Origin: Novosphingobium sp. PP1Y
Lineage (GTDB): Bacteria > Pseudomonadota > Alphaproteobacteria > Sphingomonadales > Sphingomonadaceae
NCBI RefSeq assembly: GCF_000253255.1
Contig: NC_015583.1
Coordinates: 682,001-746,000, forward strand
DNA: 64,000 nucleotides
Direction of reading: 5' to 3'
Shown here: piece after piece, positions 26,371-35,470 of the stretch
How the letters are laid out: every line of letters starts with the position of its first letter
How positions within the stretch are numbered: position 1 is the first letter of the stretch
Notes under the pieces: generated by a model
The model's database searches: none
What the model was told of the DNA's origin: nothing
Seen by the model: the letters and a program-made list of their open reading frames with translations, nothing else
Translations under genes and position numbers: made by a program

Positions 26371-26679
26371 TCAGCGCTTGCGCACGAACTCCGCCCGCAG
26401 CACCAGGCCCTTGATCCCGGGATACTTGCAGTCGATCTCCTGCGCATCGCCGGTGAGCCGGATCGAGGGGATCAGCGTACCGCGCTTGAGCGTTTGGCCG
26501 GCGCCTTTCACGTCGAGGTCCTTGATCAGCGTTACGGCGTCGCCATCGGCCAGCAGGTTGCCGACGGCATCGCGTACTTCCACGACGTCCTCCGCCGCGC
26601 GCTTCGCCGCCAGTTCCGAGGCAGGAAGCCATTCGCCGCTGTCCTCGTCGTAGATGTAGTCCTCTGAGTCGCCCGACAT
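26371..26679 (-). CDS. phnA: PhnA-domain protein
   Basis: A 102-residue protein. The C-terminal 70 residues match the PhnA domain: VRDAVGNLLADGDAVTLIKDL, LKRGTLIPSIRLTGD and GIKGLVLRAEFVRKR. The N-terminal zinc ribbon found in many PhnA proteins is absent, so this is the ribbonless form. The name comes from alkylphosphonate loci, but the domain is not the phosphonoacetate hydrolase and its role is unclear. The start is an ATG at 26679 with GGAG 8 bases before it; a longer frame to 26928 lacks family similarity. Confidence 0.85.
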   Translation of the reverse strand: MSGDSEDYIYDEDSGEWLPASELAAKRAAEDVVEVRDAVGNLLADGDAVTLIKDLDVKGAGQTLKRGTLIPSIRLTGDAQEIDCKYPGIKGLVLRAEFVRKR

Positions 26680-26881
26680 GTCTTGGTCTCCAGTTTGATC
26701 AGCCCTTGGCAGAGAGGAGGGCGTTTGGCGAGGCCGGGGGCACTTTTCGTGCCGATATGCAGGCGCGCTTCGTGCTGCGCCGGGAGCGAATTCATGGTAC
26801 GGTCGGCTCCGCGCTTTTGCCTTAGAGGCCGCTTGGGTCCGGCAAAGGCCTGCGGGGGATCTGACCGAAAAGGAGACTCCC

Positions 26882-27349
26882 ATGTCGCAGATCGACAAGG
26901 AGCGCGTCATTGGCCTCCTCAACAACATTCTCGAGCAGGAACTGGCAGGCGTCGTGCGCTACACGCATTACTCGTTCCTCGTCTTCGGCTTCGGTCGCAT
27001 CCCGATCGTTTCGTGGTTGCGCAGTCAGGCCGACGAGTCCCTGCTGCACGCGCAGGAAGCAGGCGAAATGGTGACTCTTCTGGGAAGCCATCCCTCGCTG
27101 CGGATCGGGCCTCTGCTGGAGAGCCACGAGCACGACATCGGCGCGATCCTGCGTGAATCCCTCGAGGCGGAAGGCGAAGCGCTGCAGCTCTATCGCCAAT
27201 TGCTCGAGGCGGTGGACGGCAAGTCCGTCACGCTGGAGGAATATGCGCGCAAGATGATCTACGCCGAGGAGGTCCACGCGAGCGAAGTGGACAAGATGCT
27301 GCGCAAACCCGGTGATATCGGTGCATTCGCCGATGAAGAAATTGCGTAA
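26882..27349 (+). CDS. Ferritin-like / bacterioferritin-type di-iron protein
   Basis: A 155-residue four-helix protein. Helix motifs bearing di-iron ligands are EQELAGVVRYTHYSFLV, ADESLLHAQEAGEMVTLLG, EAEGEALQLYRQLLEA and YAEEVHASEVDKML, in the order expected for bacterioferritin or Dps-like proteins. An AAAAGGAGA ribosome site precedes the ATG at 26882. It probably stores or detoxifies iron, or consumes peroxide. It stands alone between phnA and the MpaB-type gene. Confidence 0.82.
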   Translation: MSQIDKERVIGLLNNILEQELAGVVRYTHYSFLVFGFGRIPIVSWLRSQADESLLHAQEAGEMVTLLGSHPSLRIGPLLESHEHDIGAILRESLEAEGEALQLYRQLLEAVDGKSVTLEEYARKMIYAEEVHASEVDKMLRKPGDIGAFADEEIA

Positions 27350-27379
27350 GCCTGTCGTGCATTCGATGGGCGCATGATG

Positions 27380-28249
27380 CTAGCTTGCGGTCGATGTCTC
27401 CCTCGCGCGGCGGACGGTGCGATCCTGCAGGGCCCAGCGCAGCAGGGCTTGTGCGCCTTGGGCGCCGGTTCGCACCAGCAGCCGCTCCGGCCCTGGAAGC
27501 GTCAGCTGGTGCATGCGGGCCGCCCAGCCGGGAAGCAGGTCGATGGCTGCCTTGCTGCTGACAGTGCGGAACAGCCGGGGGCCAAGCCGGGACGGGCGGG
27601 GTGACAGCAGTGCCCGGGCCACTTCGCGCGTTCGCATGTCGACACGCAATTGGGGGCGTATCGCCTCGAAGTAGAGCTCGCACTGGGTGAGACTAACCGG
27701 AATGGAGATCGCCCCCAACCTGCGAGCGATCTCTGACATCTCCTGAAGGTATCTGTCCTGATCTGCGAAGGACAGGAACGGATCGCGATAACGCACATAA
27801 GCGCGCAGGAAGCCGGTAACGGAGGAGACATGGACCCATGTCAGCAATTCGGGATCGCGCGCGCTGTAGGGTGAGCCGTCGGGAAGATGTCCGAGGACGC
27901 GATCGTGGATGGCATTGATCTGTTCGATCAGCGCGAGGGCCTTTGTGGTCGAGCCGTATGTCGTTCCCGACACGAACTGCGCCGTCCGACGCAGCCGCCC
28001 CAATGGATCGTCCCGGAAGTTGGAATGATCCCAGACGCCTGCAAGCACCCTGGGGTGGAGCATCTGGAGCAGCAGTGCGGAAAGGCCGCCGATCATCATC
28101 GTCGTGAAATCGCTGTGGACCCGCCATGTCACGGAGGACGGACCGAAGAGCCCGTCGTCTCCCGCCGCGCGCTCAATGTCGATCGCGCCCGAACCTGAAC
28201 CGATAAGGGCATGGACTTGTCCGGCGATCGATCTGCGAATGCGGTCCAT
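27380..28249 (-). CDS. Oxygenase MpaB family protein (DUF2236)
   Basis: A 289-residue protein of the DUF2236 family, which includes latex-clearing protein (rubber oxygenase) and the fungal oxygenase MpaB; these bind b-type heme through conserved His residues. Family landmarks are SSVTWRVHSDFTTMMIGGLSA, LLQMLHPRVLAGVWDHSNF and LLTWVHVSSVTGFLRAYVRY. The ATG at 28249 is used; a TTG at 28342 would add 31 residues without a ribosome site. The substrate is unknown. It converges on the ferritin-like gene. Confidence 0.82.
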   Translation of the reverse strand: MDRIRRSIAGQVHALIGSGSGAIDIERAAGDDGLFGPSSVTWRVHSDFTTMMIGGLSALLLQMLHPRVLAGVWDHSNFRDDPLGRLRRTAQFVSGTTYGSTTKALALIEQINAIHDRVLGHLPDGSPYSARDPELLTWVHVSSVTGFLRAYVRYRDPFLSFADQDRYLQEMSEIARRLGAISIPVSLTQCELYFEAIRPQLRVDMRTREVARALLSPRPSRLGPRLFRTVSSKAAIDLLPGWAARMHQLTLPGPERLLVRTGAQGAQALLRWALQDRTVRRARETSTAS

Positions 28250-28404
28250 GCCCTCAAGATAGGGCCCTGCGCCCAGGAATTTAAGCAGGGCTCGCCTCTC
28301 GCTCAGTATGCTGGCCCTCCCGATCAGGACGGAGAACCGCAAAATCTGGTCAAAGACGATAGAGCCTGCTGGTTCGAGACGGGCACAGGCGCTAGCGTCA
28401 GCTG

Positions 28405-29091
28405 ATGGATGATCTGTTTTCCGATCGCGCCGTGCGCGACCAGACCCTCTCGCGCACCGATCTCGAGGCGATGCAGGGGACCAAACAAGTGCTCATCGAC
28501 TGCGAGCTCGAGGAAACCGATCTCTCCGGGCTCGATCTTGCACGATGGACTTTCGAGCGCTGCGCCCTGCGTCACGCCGACGTGACGCGCGCCAATCTTG
28601 AAGGTACCGTCTGGCAGTCGTGCCGCGGCGCCTTTGCCAATTTCCTTGCCAGCGACCTTGGCGATGCGCGGTTCGTCGCCTGCGACTTCAACAACGCAAC
28701 CTTTAAGCGCGCGAACCTGCAGTCCGCGCGCTTCGAGCGTTGCAAGCTGACCGGTGCCGAACTGAGCGAATTGCGCGGTATCGATATCGCTTTCGAGGAA
28801 ACGTTGCTCGTGAATGCCATCCTTGCCGGGCATTCCTTTCGCAGGGCCAACCTGAAGCGGACCGATTTCTCCCAGGCGGATCTGCGCAAATGCGATTTTC
28901 GGCAAGCACACTTTACCGAGTGCAGCCTGCGTGAAGCCAGCATGGAGGGCGCGCGCTTCGAGGGAGCCGATCTGCGCGGGGCCGATCTGGGCGGCGTGCG
29001 TCTCGTCGATGCCAGCCTGTTTCGCGGTGCAACGATCTCGCGCGAACAGGCAGGCCAGTTACTCGGCGAACTGGGCTTGAACGTCCGATAG
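28405..29091 (+). CDS. Pentapeptide-repeat protein, Qnr-like
   Basis: A 228-residue right-handed quadrilateral beta-helix protein with repeats of A(D/N)LXX type throughout, such as ADVTRANLEG, NATFKRANLQSARFERC and GADLRGADLGG. It closes with a C-terminal helical cap, ISREQAGQLLGELGLNV, that resembles the dimerisation helix of Qnr/MfpA proteins, and the length is close to Qnr (about 218). Those proteins mimic DNA and protect gyrase and topoisomerase IV from quinolones. Gyrase protection here is inferred. A hairpin lies 31 bases after the stop. Confidence 0.85.
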   Translation: MDDLFSDRAVRDQTLSRTDLEAMQGTKQVLIDCELEETDLSGLDLARWTFERCALRHADVTRANLEGTVWQSCRGAFANFLASDLGDARFVACDFNNATFKRANLQSARFERCKLTGAELSELRGIDIAFEETLLVNAILAGHSFRRANLKRTDFSQADLRKCDFRQAHFTECSLREASMEGARFEGADLRGADLGGVRLVDASLFRGATISREQAGQLLGELGLNVR

Positions 29092-29122
29092 ACTTGGGAA
29101 CCCGGCAATTGCCCGGAAATGA

Positions 29123-29161
29123 AGCGGGTTCGAGAAGAAGGGACCCCTTCACGAACCCGCT
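29123..29161 (+). terminator. Terminator-like hairpin after the pentapeptide gene
   Basis: Perfect 10-bp arms AGCGGGTTCG (29123-29132) and CGAACCCGCT (29152-29161) enclose an inner GAAGG/CCTTC pairing. It begins 31 bases after the stop at 29091. No U-tract follows. Confidence 0.5.
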
Positions 29162-29250
29162 CCACGTTCCTCGAAACACGCCCGCCCACCGGCAGACATG
29201 CCCCGAGGAGGGTCACCTCGTCAAACCTGTGACTGCTGGCCCCCGCCAGA

Positions 29251-29284
29251 CGGTCTTGCTCCCCCCAATTTGCGAGCAAGACCG
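29251..29284. repeat. Perfect 11-bp inverted repeat
   Basis: CGGTCTTGCTC (29251-29261) and GAGCAAGACCG (29274-29284) with a 12-base loop. It is symmetric, so it could act as a terminator from either side, an RNA element or a protein site. No T-run is seen on either strand. Confidence 0.6.
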
Positions 29285-29622
29285 CAATCGTTGGCATTAT
29301 GAGTTCTTTTCGGTGCGATGCAACAATTAAAACGCATCACTATTAATATAGGAAAAAATTGAGTCTTCGTTCATGTCCTGAGACACAGTAAGTTGCGTGG
29401 GGCATTTCGTAAGCTGCCATAAGTTAATCGGCATCTTCATTTATCGCGAGGATAGCGAAGTGGCTGCTGTTGGAGGCCCTCGAGCGCTGCGTTCGAGAAG
29501 CCTTTTTTTGTCCCGCAATTCTAACAGGATAATTTGACTAATGCCGATATTTGCGGGGCGCGTGCGGGTATGAAATCGAGAGTGGGCGCCTGCCGTGCTT
29601 CAGGTGCGTCAGGAGATCCTGT

Positions 29623-31281
29623 TCAGCCGCTCTGAGCCTTGCCAGGACGATATGCCTCCCGCTTCAATTCATCTTCCATGATCTTGCGCATGGCGAATTT
29701 CTGCGCCTTGCCGGTGACGGTCATCTCGAAACGTTCGACGAATCGTATGTAGCGAGGGACCTTGAAGTGAGCGATGCGGCCCCTGCAGTGGTCCAGCACG
29801 CATTGCGTGCTCAGATCGGCATCCGGTCTGGCGATGATCCAGGCGCAGACTTCTTCGCCGAACTTTTCGTCGTCGACGCCGAAGACCTGCGCATCGAGGA
29901 TCTGGGGGTGGGTGAGCAGGAATTCCTCGATTTCGCGCGGATAGATGTTCTCGCCGCCGCGGATGATCATGTCCTTTATCCGCCCGGTGATGCGCACGTA
30001 GCCGTCCGCATCCATCACTGCGAGGTCGCCAGAATGCATCCATCCCTCGGCGTCGATCGCCTCGGCCGTGCGCTCAGGGTCCTCCCAGTAGCCGAGCATG
30101 ACGGCGTAGCCGCGCGAACAGTATTCTCCCTGCTCGCCGATCGGCAGGGTCTGGCCGTCCAGTCCAATTATCCGCGCTTCGGCATGGGGATGGACTCGCC
30201 CGACCGATGCGACGCGTTCCTCGACCGGGTCGTCGGTGGCCGTCTGCGTTGTGAGGGGGCTGGTCTCCGTCATGCCGTAGCCGATCGTGACCTCGCGCAT
30301 GTTGAGCCGGCCCATGACGTTGCGCATGAGACTGACAGGGCAGGTCGCCCCGGCCATGATCCCTGTGCGCAGGCTCGAGACGTCGAAAGCGTCGAACCCG
30401 GGATGGTTCAGCATGGCGATGAACATCGTCGGCACGCCGTAAAGCGCCGTGCAGCCTTCCCTTGTGGCTGCTGCCAGAACCTTGCCGGGATCGAAGGCCT
30501 CGTCGGGATAGACCATCGCCGCGCCGCTGGTAAGGGCAGCGAGGTTGCCGAGCACCATGCCGAAGCAATGGTAGAGCGGCACCGGAACGCAGATCCGGTC
30601 TTCTGGCGAAAGGTGGATCGTTCGGCCGGCGAAGTAGCCGTTGTTGAGGATGTTGCGGTGGGTGAGGGTAGCCCCCTTGGGAAATCCCGTGGTGCCGCTG
30701 GTAAACTGGATATTGATCGCATCGTTGCGGTCAAGCGCAGCATCGGCCAGTGCAAGGAGCCCCGCCTCGGGATCTTCGCGCAGGTCCGGCCATGGTTCGA
30801 AGCCATCGAAACGTTCCTCGCCCAGCGAAACGAGGTGGCGTAATGTCGGCAGGCGTGCGTCGCCAAGCTCGCGCAGCATGGCGATGTAGTCGCTCGACTT
30901 GAACCTGGCAGCAGTCACCAGCATGGAGCAGCCGACCTTGTTAAGGGCATATTCGACTTCGGAAAGACGATAGGCCGGATTGATGTTCACCAGAATCGCC
31001 CCGATCCGCGCCGTAGCGAACTGGATCACGGTCCATTCGGCGCAATTGGGTGCCCATATCCCCACGCGATCGCCCTTGCGCACGCCGCGGCGCAGCAGCC
31101 CGGTGGCGATGCGGTCGACTTCCTCGTCGAGTTCCTGCCAGGTATAGCGAAGCCCCTGATGGCACGAGACGAGGGCGAGCCCCGCACCCCAACGCATGGC
31201 GGCATTGCGCAGGGCTTCGCCGATGGTCGTTTCAAGCAGCGGTGTGTCGACCGGCCCTCTGGCGTAACTCATCCCGTTCAT
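29623..31281 (-). CDS. AMP-binding acyl-CoA synthetase
   Basis: A 552-residue adenylate-forming ligase that activates a carboxylic acid with ATP and CoA. The P-loop-like motif FTSGTTGFPKGATLTHRN, the YGMTETSPLTT motif, the hinge GRIKDMIIRGGENIYPREIE and the C-terminal lysine in GKAQKFAMRKI are all present. It is closest in style to medium-chain/aromatic fatty-acyl-CoA synthases (ACSF2/AtuH-like). The ATG at 31281 overlaps the stop of the aldehyde dehydrogenase (ATGA); another ATG lies at 31272. As the last gene of the amine-dehydrogenase operon it should activate the acid made from the deaminated substrate. Confidence 0.92.
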   Translation of the reverse strand: MNGMSYARGPVDTPLLETTIGEALRNAAMRWGAGLALVSCHQGLRYTWQELDEEVDRIATGLLRRGVRKGDRVGIWAPNCAEWTVIQFATARIGAILVNINPAYRLSEVEYALNKVGCSMLVTAARFKSSDYIAMLRELGDARLPTLRHLVSLGEERFDGFEPWPDLREDPEAGLLALADAALDRNDAINIQFTSGTTGFPKGATLTHRNILNNGYFAGRTIHLSPEDRICVPVPLYHCFGMVLGNLAALTSGAAMVYPDEAFDPGKVLAAATREGCTALYGVPTMFIAMLNHPGFDAFDVSSLRTGIMAGATCPVSLMRNVMGRLNMREVTIGYGMTETSPLTTQTATDDPVEERVASVGRVHPHAEARIIGLDGQTLPIGEQGEYCSRGYAVMLGYWEDPERTAEAIDAEGWMHSGDLAVMDADGYVRITGRIKDMIIRGGENIYPREIEEFLLTHPQILDAQVFGVDDEKFGEEVCAWIIARPDADLSTQCVLDHCRGRIAHFKVPRYIRFVERFEMTVTGKAQKFAMRKIMEDELKREAYRPGKAQSG

Positions 31282-32681
31282 CGTGCAATGTTCACAACCT
31301 TGAGCTGGGTATATTCGGCAAGACCTTCGGCCGATTGCTCGACGCCGAGCCCGGAACTGCGAAATCCGGCCATGGGAATGTGCGGGCCGATGGCAATGTG
31401 CTGATTGACCCAGACCTGACCGCTCTCGATCCGCCCGGCGATATCGGCCGCCTTGGAAACGTCCTGCGACCATACCGATCCGCCGAGGCCGTACTCGCTG
31501 GCATTGGCACGCGCCACGACATCGTCGATGTCGCTGAAGGCTATGACAGGCAGGATCGGGCCGAACTGTTCCTCGTCGACGATCCGGTCCCCATCGCGCA
31601 CGTCGCGTACGATCGTGGGCTCGGTGAAGTAGCCTTCCCGCTCGAGCACCTTGCCCCCCGCGACGATTCGGCCTTCCTTCCGCGCGGTCTCCAGGAAATC
31701 CTTGACCTTCTCGAACTGCTGGCGGTTCTGGATCGGGCCGATCCGCGTTCCTTGCTTGAGGCCGTCATCGACAACGGCTTCCTCGGCGAGCCGGGCAAGT
31801 TCGTCGCACATGGCTTCGTAGATGGCTTCGTGCACATAGGCGCGCTTGATTGCGAGGCACACCTGGCCGCAGTTGAGGAAGGCGTTGCCGAAGATTGCCT
31901 GCGCCGTTTCGCGTACATCGACATCGTCCAGAACGATGGCCGGATCGTTGCCGCCCAATTCCAGCGTGACGCGCTTGAGGCCTGCCGCACTGCTGGCGAG
32001 AATGGCCTTGCCGGTGCCGGTCGATCCGGTGAAGCCGATCTTGGCCACATCGGGATGGGCGGTGAGGTGCGGGCCGAGGTCATTGGCATCGGTCAAGATG
32101 TTGACCACGCCGGCCGGGAATACGTCGCGGCACAGCGCGCCGAGCAGCAGCGCACAGACAGGCGTCGTCGGCGCGGGTTTCAGCACGATGCAATTGCCGG
32201 CGAGGACGGCCGGGCCGATCTTCCAGCAAGCGAGCAGCAGCGGGAAGTTCCAGGCGGTTATGCCTACGACCACGCCCAGCGGCTTGTGCTGGACTGCGAT
32301 GTAGCCCTTCTCGTCATCCTGGATGATCCGGTCGGGCAGCTCCAGGGTCGCATAGTGGCGCAAGTAGCCTTCGCTCCAGTCGACTTCTCCTTGGGCCTCG
32401 GCAAGCGGCTTGCCCTGTTCGAGCGTGAGCTTTCGGGCCAGTTCGCTTGCATTCGCGGCAATCGCATCGGCAAGCTTCAGGATACATGCGCGACGCTTTT
32501 CCAGCGGCGTTGCACCCCAGTCTGTCAGAGCGGCCTTGGCCGCAGCGACAGCCTCGTCGGCCTGTCTTTGCGAAGCCCGGGGAACCGTGGCGAACGGCTT
32601 TCCGGTTGCAGGATTGACGACGTCGAGAGTCGCGTCGCCGGCGACGAGTTCGCCGCCGATCAACATGCGGTAGTCAGCCAT
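31278..32681 (-). CDS. NAD(P)-dependent aldehyde dehydrogenase
   Basis: A 467-residue aldehyde dehydrogenase superfamily enzyme. Key residues are N145 (ITAWNFP), the cofactor loop FTGSTGTGK, E241 (LELGG) and the catalytic thiol C275 (LNCGQVCLA), with a second Cys at 271. The ATG at 32681 has GAGAGG at proper spacing; an ATG two codons earlier is also possible. It follows the TonB-dependent receptor by 29 bases and overlaps the acyl-CoA synthetase. In context it oxidises the aldehyde released by the TTQ amine dehydrogenase to an acid, in the cytoplasm. Confidence 0.93.
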   Translation of the reverse strand: MADYRMLIGGELVAGDATLDVVNPATGKPFATVPRASQRQADEAVAAAKAALTDWGATPLEKRRACILKLADAIAANASELARKLTLEQGKPLAEAQGEVDWSEGYLRHYATLELPDRIIQDDEKGYIAVQHKPLGVVVGITAWNFPLLLACWKIGPAVLAGNCIVLKPAPTTPVCALLLGALCRDVFPAGVVNILTDANDLGPHLTAHPDVAKIGFTGSTGTGKAILASSAAGLKRVTLELGGNDPAIVLDDVDVRETAQAIFGNAFLNCGQVCLAIKRAYVHEAIYEAMCDELARLAEEAVVDDGLKQGTRIGPIQNRQQFEKVKDFLETARKEGRIVAGGKVLEREGYFTEPTIVRDVRDGDRIVDEEQFGPILPVIAFSDIDDVVARANASEYGLGGSVWSQDVSKAADIAGRIESGQVWVNQHIAIGPHIPMAGFRSSGLGVEQSAEGLAEYTQLKVVNIAR

Positions 32682-32710
32682 CTTCATCCTCTCCCTGGAC
32701 GGTGTCCGTC

Positions 32711-34939
32711 TCAGAATTTCATGCCGACGCTGGCGCCATAAGTGCGCGGAGTGCCGATGTGATTATAGTCGAAACCGAAGCCGGCCAGTAGGTCGACACG
32801 GGATGTGAAATAGAGCTTGTTTGTCAGGTTCTTGCCCCAGATGGAGGCCGTCCAGCGCCCGTCGGCAGTCTCGAAATCGAGGTGCGCGCCAAGGATGGCA
32901 TAGCCGGACTGCTGGAGGCGCGGTACGTTGATGACCTCGAAATACTGCGACGACTGGTAGGCCATTTCCGGGTGCAGGCTGAGCTTGCCCGTATCGTTAT
33001 CCATAATCGCCAGGTCGAGGCTGGCATTAAAGGTCAGGCTGGGCGCGTTCGACAGGCGGTTGCCGTCGACCACGGTCCCGCTCACCGTGCCGTCGATAAT
33101 CTTGCTCGACAGCAGGCCGACCCCCGAATGGATCGAGATCATGTCGTTGGCGCGCACGGTCAGCTCCGCCTCGGCGCCGTAGATCCGCGACTTGGGGAAG
33201 TTGAGCAGGGTCTGCGCCGCGGTGGATGGATCGACGTTGATGAATTGCTGGTTGCGGTAATCGTAATAGAACGCGGCCATGTTGAGCGTGATGCTACGGC
33301 CGGCGAATTGCGTCTTGGCGCCCAATTCGTAGGAAGTGACCTTCTCCGCCTTGGCGACCGAGAGTTCCGAGGGATCGAAGAAGGCCTGGGCATTGAAGCT
33401 GGGCGCACGGAAGCCGCGGCTGACCGAAATATAGATTATGTTGCCATCGGCCAGGTTGTAGTCGAAGCCGATCTTGCCCGAGAGATTGTCGGTCTTGTAG
33501 GACAGGCTGGACGTCGGGATCAAAGTGGCGACGAGGCTCTCGTCCACGCCCAGGGCGTCGGCCTGAAATTCCGATTGCTTACCGGTATCGTGGGTATAGC
33601 GAAGTCCGCCGCGCAGTGTGATCGCGCTGCTGAGCTCGTACTTGAGGTCGGTGTAGAGCGCATAACTCTTCTTGACCTGGGTGAAGCTGTTGCGGAACAG
33701 GCAGGCGATACCGTCGTCGGTGGGATCGGCATTGGTCAGGCCCTCGACGCAATCGTCGACGGTGACCGTGTTGTCGCCGGTAAGGTCGATGTCCTTTCCG
33801 ATCTCGAAGGTCGTGCGGTTGAACACCTTTTCTCGATTGAAATAGGCGCCGAGGATGAAATCGAAGGGGCCGCCGGTGTCGCTGGTCAGGCGCAGGTCCT
33901 GCGCGAACTGGGAGGCGCGGTCGTAATAGGGGATTTCGAGAAGCTGGCTCGCCGTGCCGTCGGTATCTTCGTAGAAGGACAGCTTGCCCTTGTCCCATGA
34001 CGTAACGCTGGTGATCCCAAGCGTGTCGGACACGTCGATATCGGTTGTGAGCGCCACCGAATACGTGCGGGCGCGGCGACGCTGCGCGATGTTCGAGGCG
34101 ATCTCGAACTTGCTGAGGCCCGGCCGGTTGATATCTTCCGGCTGCGCATAGATGCCGTAGTTTCGCGGGTTCTGGTAGCTGGTCGAGGCGCGCAGGGTGA
34201 AGCGAACGGTGTCGGTGGGTTCGAACAGGATCGAGCCGCGCAGGCCGTATTCGCGCGTACTGGCGAGGTCCGGCATGCCGGGAACGACATTCTTGAACCA
34301 GCCGTCAGCGCGCGCAAAAGTGCCGGCCAGGCGGATCGCGGCATTGTCGCCCAGCGGTGCATTGACGGCCCCGCTCGCTTCCATGCGGTTGTAGTTTCCG
34401 TAGCCCAGGTTCACATAGCCGGTAGTTTCGCCCAGCTTGGCGGTACGACTGATGATGTTGACCGCCCCGCCGGTGGTGTTCTTGCCGTAGAGCGTTCCTT
34501 GGGGGCCGCGCAGCACCTCGACGCGCTCCAGGTCGTACATGGCGACGCCGAGGAAGGCGAAGTTGCCCTTGTAGACTTCGTCGTAATAAGTGGCGACCGG
34601 GCTTGACTGATTGAGGCTGTAGTCGGACATCGACACGCCGCGCAGGGCGAAGATCGGTGTGTTGTCGCCGACGATGGAGGTGAGCTGCAGGTTAGCGACC
34701 TTGGTCACGAGATCATCGACACTGTTGGTGCGCGAGGCTGCGAGGGCATTGCCCGAGATCGCCGAGATCGAGATCGGAACGTCCTGAAGGTTTTCGCTGC
34801 GCTTGGCCGCGGTGACGACGATTTCACCGTTCGGGTGATCGCTATCTTCATCGGTGGCCTGTGCGAGGGCCGGTACGGACGTGAGTGCGATGGCAAGTGC
34901 GAAGCCGGAAGGTAGCAGACGCAACGTTTTCCTGGACAT
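32711..34939 (-). CDS. TonB-dependent receptor of the amine-dehydrogenase operon
   Basis: A 742-residue outer-membrane receptor. A signal peptide ends near ALAQA (about residue 28). The TonB box is GEIVVTAAKRSENLQDVP, the plug contains VEVLRGPQGTLYGKNTTGGA, and the barrel ends GASVGMKF. It lies 30 bases downstream of the second cytochrome gene and 29 bases upstream of the aldehyde dehydrogenase, so it is embedded in the operon. That implies active outer-membrane uptake of the amine or of a larger precursor, unusual for TTQ dehydrogenase loci, whose known substrates pass through porins. Confidence 0.93.
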   Translation of the reverse strand: MSRKTLRLLPSGFALAIALTSVPALAQATDEDSDHPNGEIVVTAAKRSENLQDVPISISAISGNALAASRTNSVDDLVTKVANLQLTSIVGDNTPIFALRGVSMSDYSLNQSSPVATYYDEVYKGNFAFLGVAMYDLERVEVLRGPQGTLYGKNTTGGAVNIISRTAKLGETTGYVNLGYGNYNRMEASGAVNAPLGDNAAIRLAGTFARADGWFKNVVPGMPDLASTREYGLRGSILFEPTDTVRFTLRASTSYQNPRNYGIYAQPEDINRPGLSKFEIASNIAQRRRARTYSVALTTDIDVSDTLGITSVTSWDKGKLSFYEDTDGTASQLLEIPYYDRASQFAQDLRLTSDTGGPFDFILGAYFNREKVFNRTTFEIGKDIDLTGDNTVTVDDCVEGLTNADPTDDGIACLFRNSFTQVKKSYALYTDLKYELSSAITLRGGLRYTHDTGKQSEFQADALGVDESLVATLIPTSSLSYKTDNLSGKIGFDYNLADGNIIYISVSRGFRAPSFNAQAFFDPSELSVAKAEKVTSYELGAKTQFAGRSITLNMAAFYYDYRNQQFINVDPSTAAQTLLNFPKSRIYGAEAELTVRANDMISIHSGVGLLSSKIIDGTVSGTVVDGNRLSNAPSLTFNASLDLAIMDNDTGKLSLHPEMAYQSSQYFEVINVPRLQQSGYAILGAHLDFETADGRWTASIWGKNLTNKLYFTSRVDLLAGFGFDYNHIGTPRTYGASVGMKF

Positions 34940-34969
34940 GTGACTGTGATCCCTGTTTGAGTTTATTTG

Positions 34970-35470
34970 TTATTCCTGATGTGTCTTGGGCACCTCTTTG
35001 CCTGCCTCGAGGTGCTCGATCAGCTGCGCACGCACGGTCGCGCGCTCCAGTCGCAGCGGCCTGCTACGCAGCCGGCCGATTTCGTCTGCCGTGTAGGGCT
35101 TGAAGCCCGTGGGAACGTGTTCCCGGTCGAACTTGAACAAGGCGTAATTCAGCACTTGCGCCGTCCGGACATTGTCGAGGTCGACGCTGGCCACTCCCGG
35201 CACGCGGCCGAGAAACTCGCGTCCGCCCGGTGCCGAGAGGAAGCGGGCCACTTCTCCAGCCAGAGGCGGTGTGTTCGCGGGATTGCCCTGACCGTTCGGC
35301 TGGTGGCAACCCTGGCATTTGAGCATGTAGTCTACGCGGGCCTGCGCGACATTGGGTACGCCTGGATAGTCTGCGTCTGACGCCGCGCCTGCATCCACTC
35401 GGGTCGCCAGCACGGTCGCAACGATCGAGCCCAGTGCGAGGGGGAGGATGAGCCGCAGCGCGCGTGTCAT
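34970..35470 (-). CDS. c-type cytochrome lacking a methionine ligand
   Basis: A 166-residue exported protein (signal about 1-27) with one heme site, CQGCH at 52-56. After the heme motif there is no methionine at all, so the usual distal Met ligand is absent. Candidates for the sixth position are H118 (FDREHVPTG), Y109, Y126 or an open site. The start ATG overlaps the stop of the preceding cytochrome gene (ATGA). It is probably a periplasmic partner of the amine dehydrogenase, either as electron carrier or in cofactor maturation; the sequence does not decide. Confidence 0.85.
   Translation of the reverse strand: MTRALRLILPLALGSIVATVLATRVDAGAASDADYPGVPNVAQARVDYMLKCQGCHQPNGQGNPANTPPLAGEVARFLSAPGGREFLGRVPGVASVDLDNVRTAQVLNYALFKFDREHVPTGFKPYTADEIGRLRSRPLRLERATVRAQLIEHLEAGKEVPKTHQE

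Larger units (their letters stand above)
29092..29622. other. AT-richer intergenic region with two hairpins, 531 bases
   Basis: No gene is evident. The left part holds two perfect hairpins (29123-29161 and 29251-29284). From about 29290 to 29540 the base composition falls well below the neighbours (TAAAACGCATCACTATTAAT and similar), without a protein-like frame. It separates the Qnr-like gene from the end of the amine-dehydrogenase operon. Confidence 0.5.

Noticed and set aside
29551..30843. 430-codon plus-strand frame opposite the acyl-CoA synthetase
   Set aside because: No start signal or domain; the minus strand has all adenylating-enzyme motifs.
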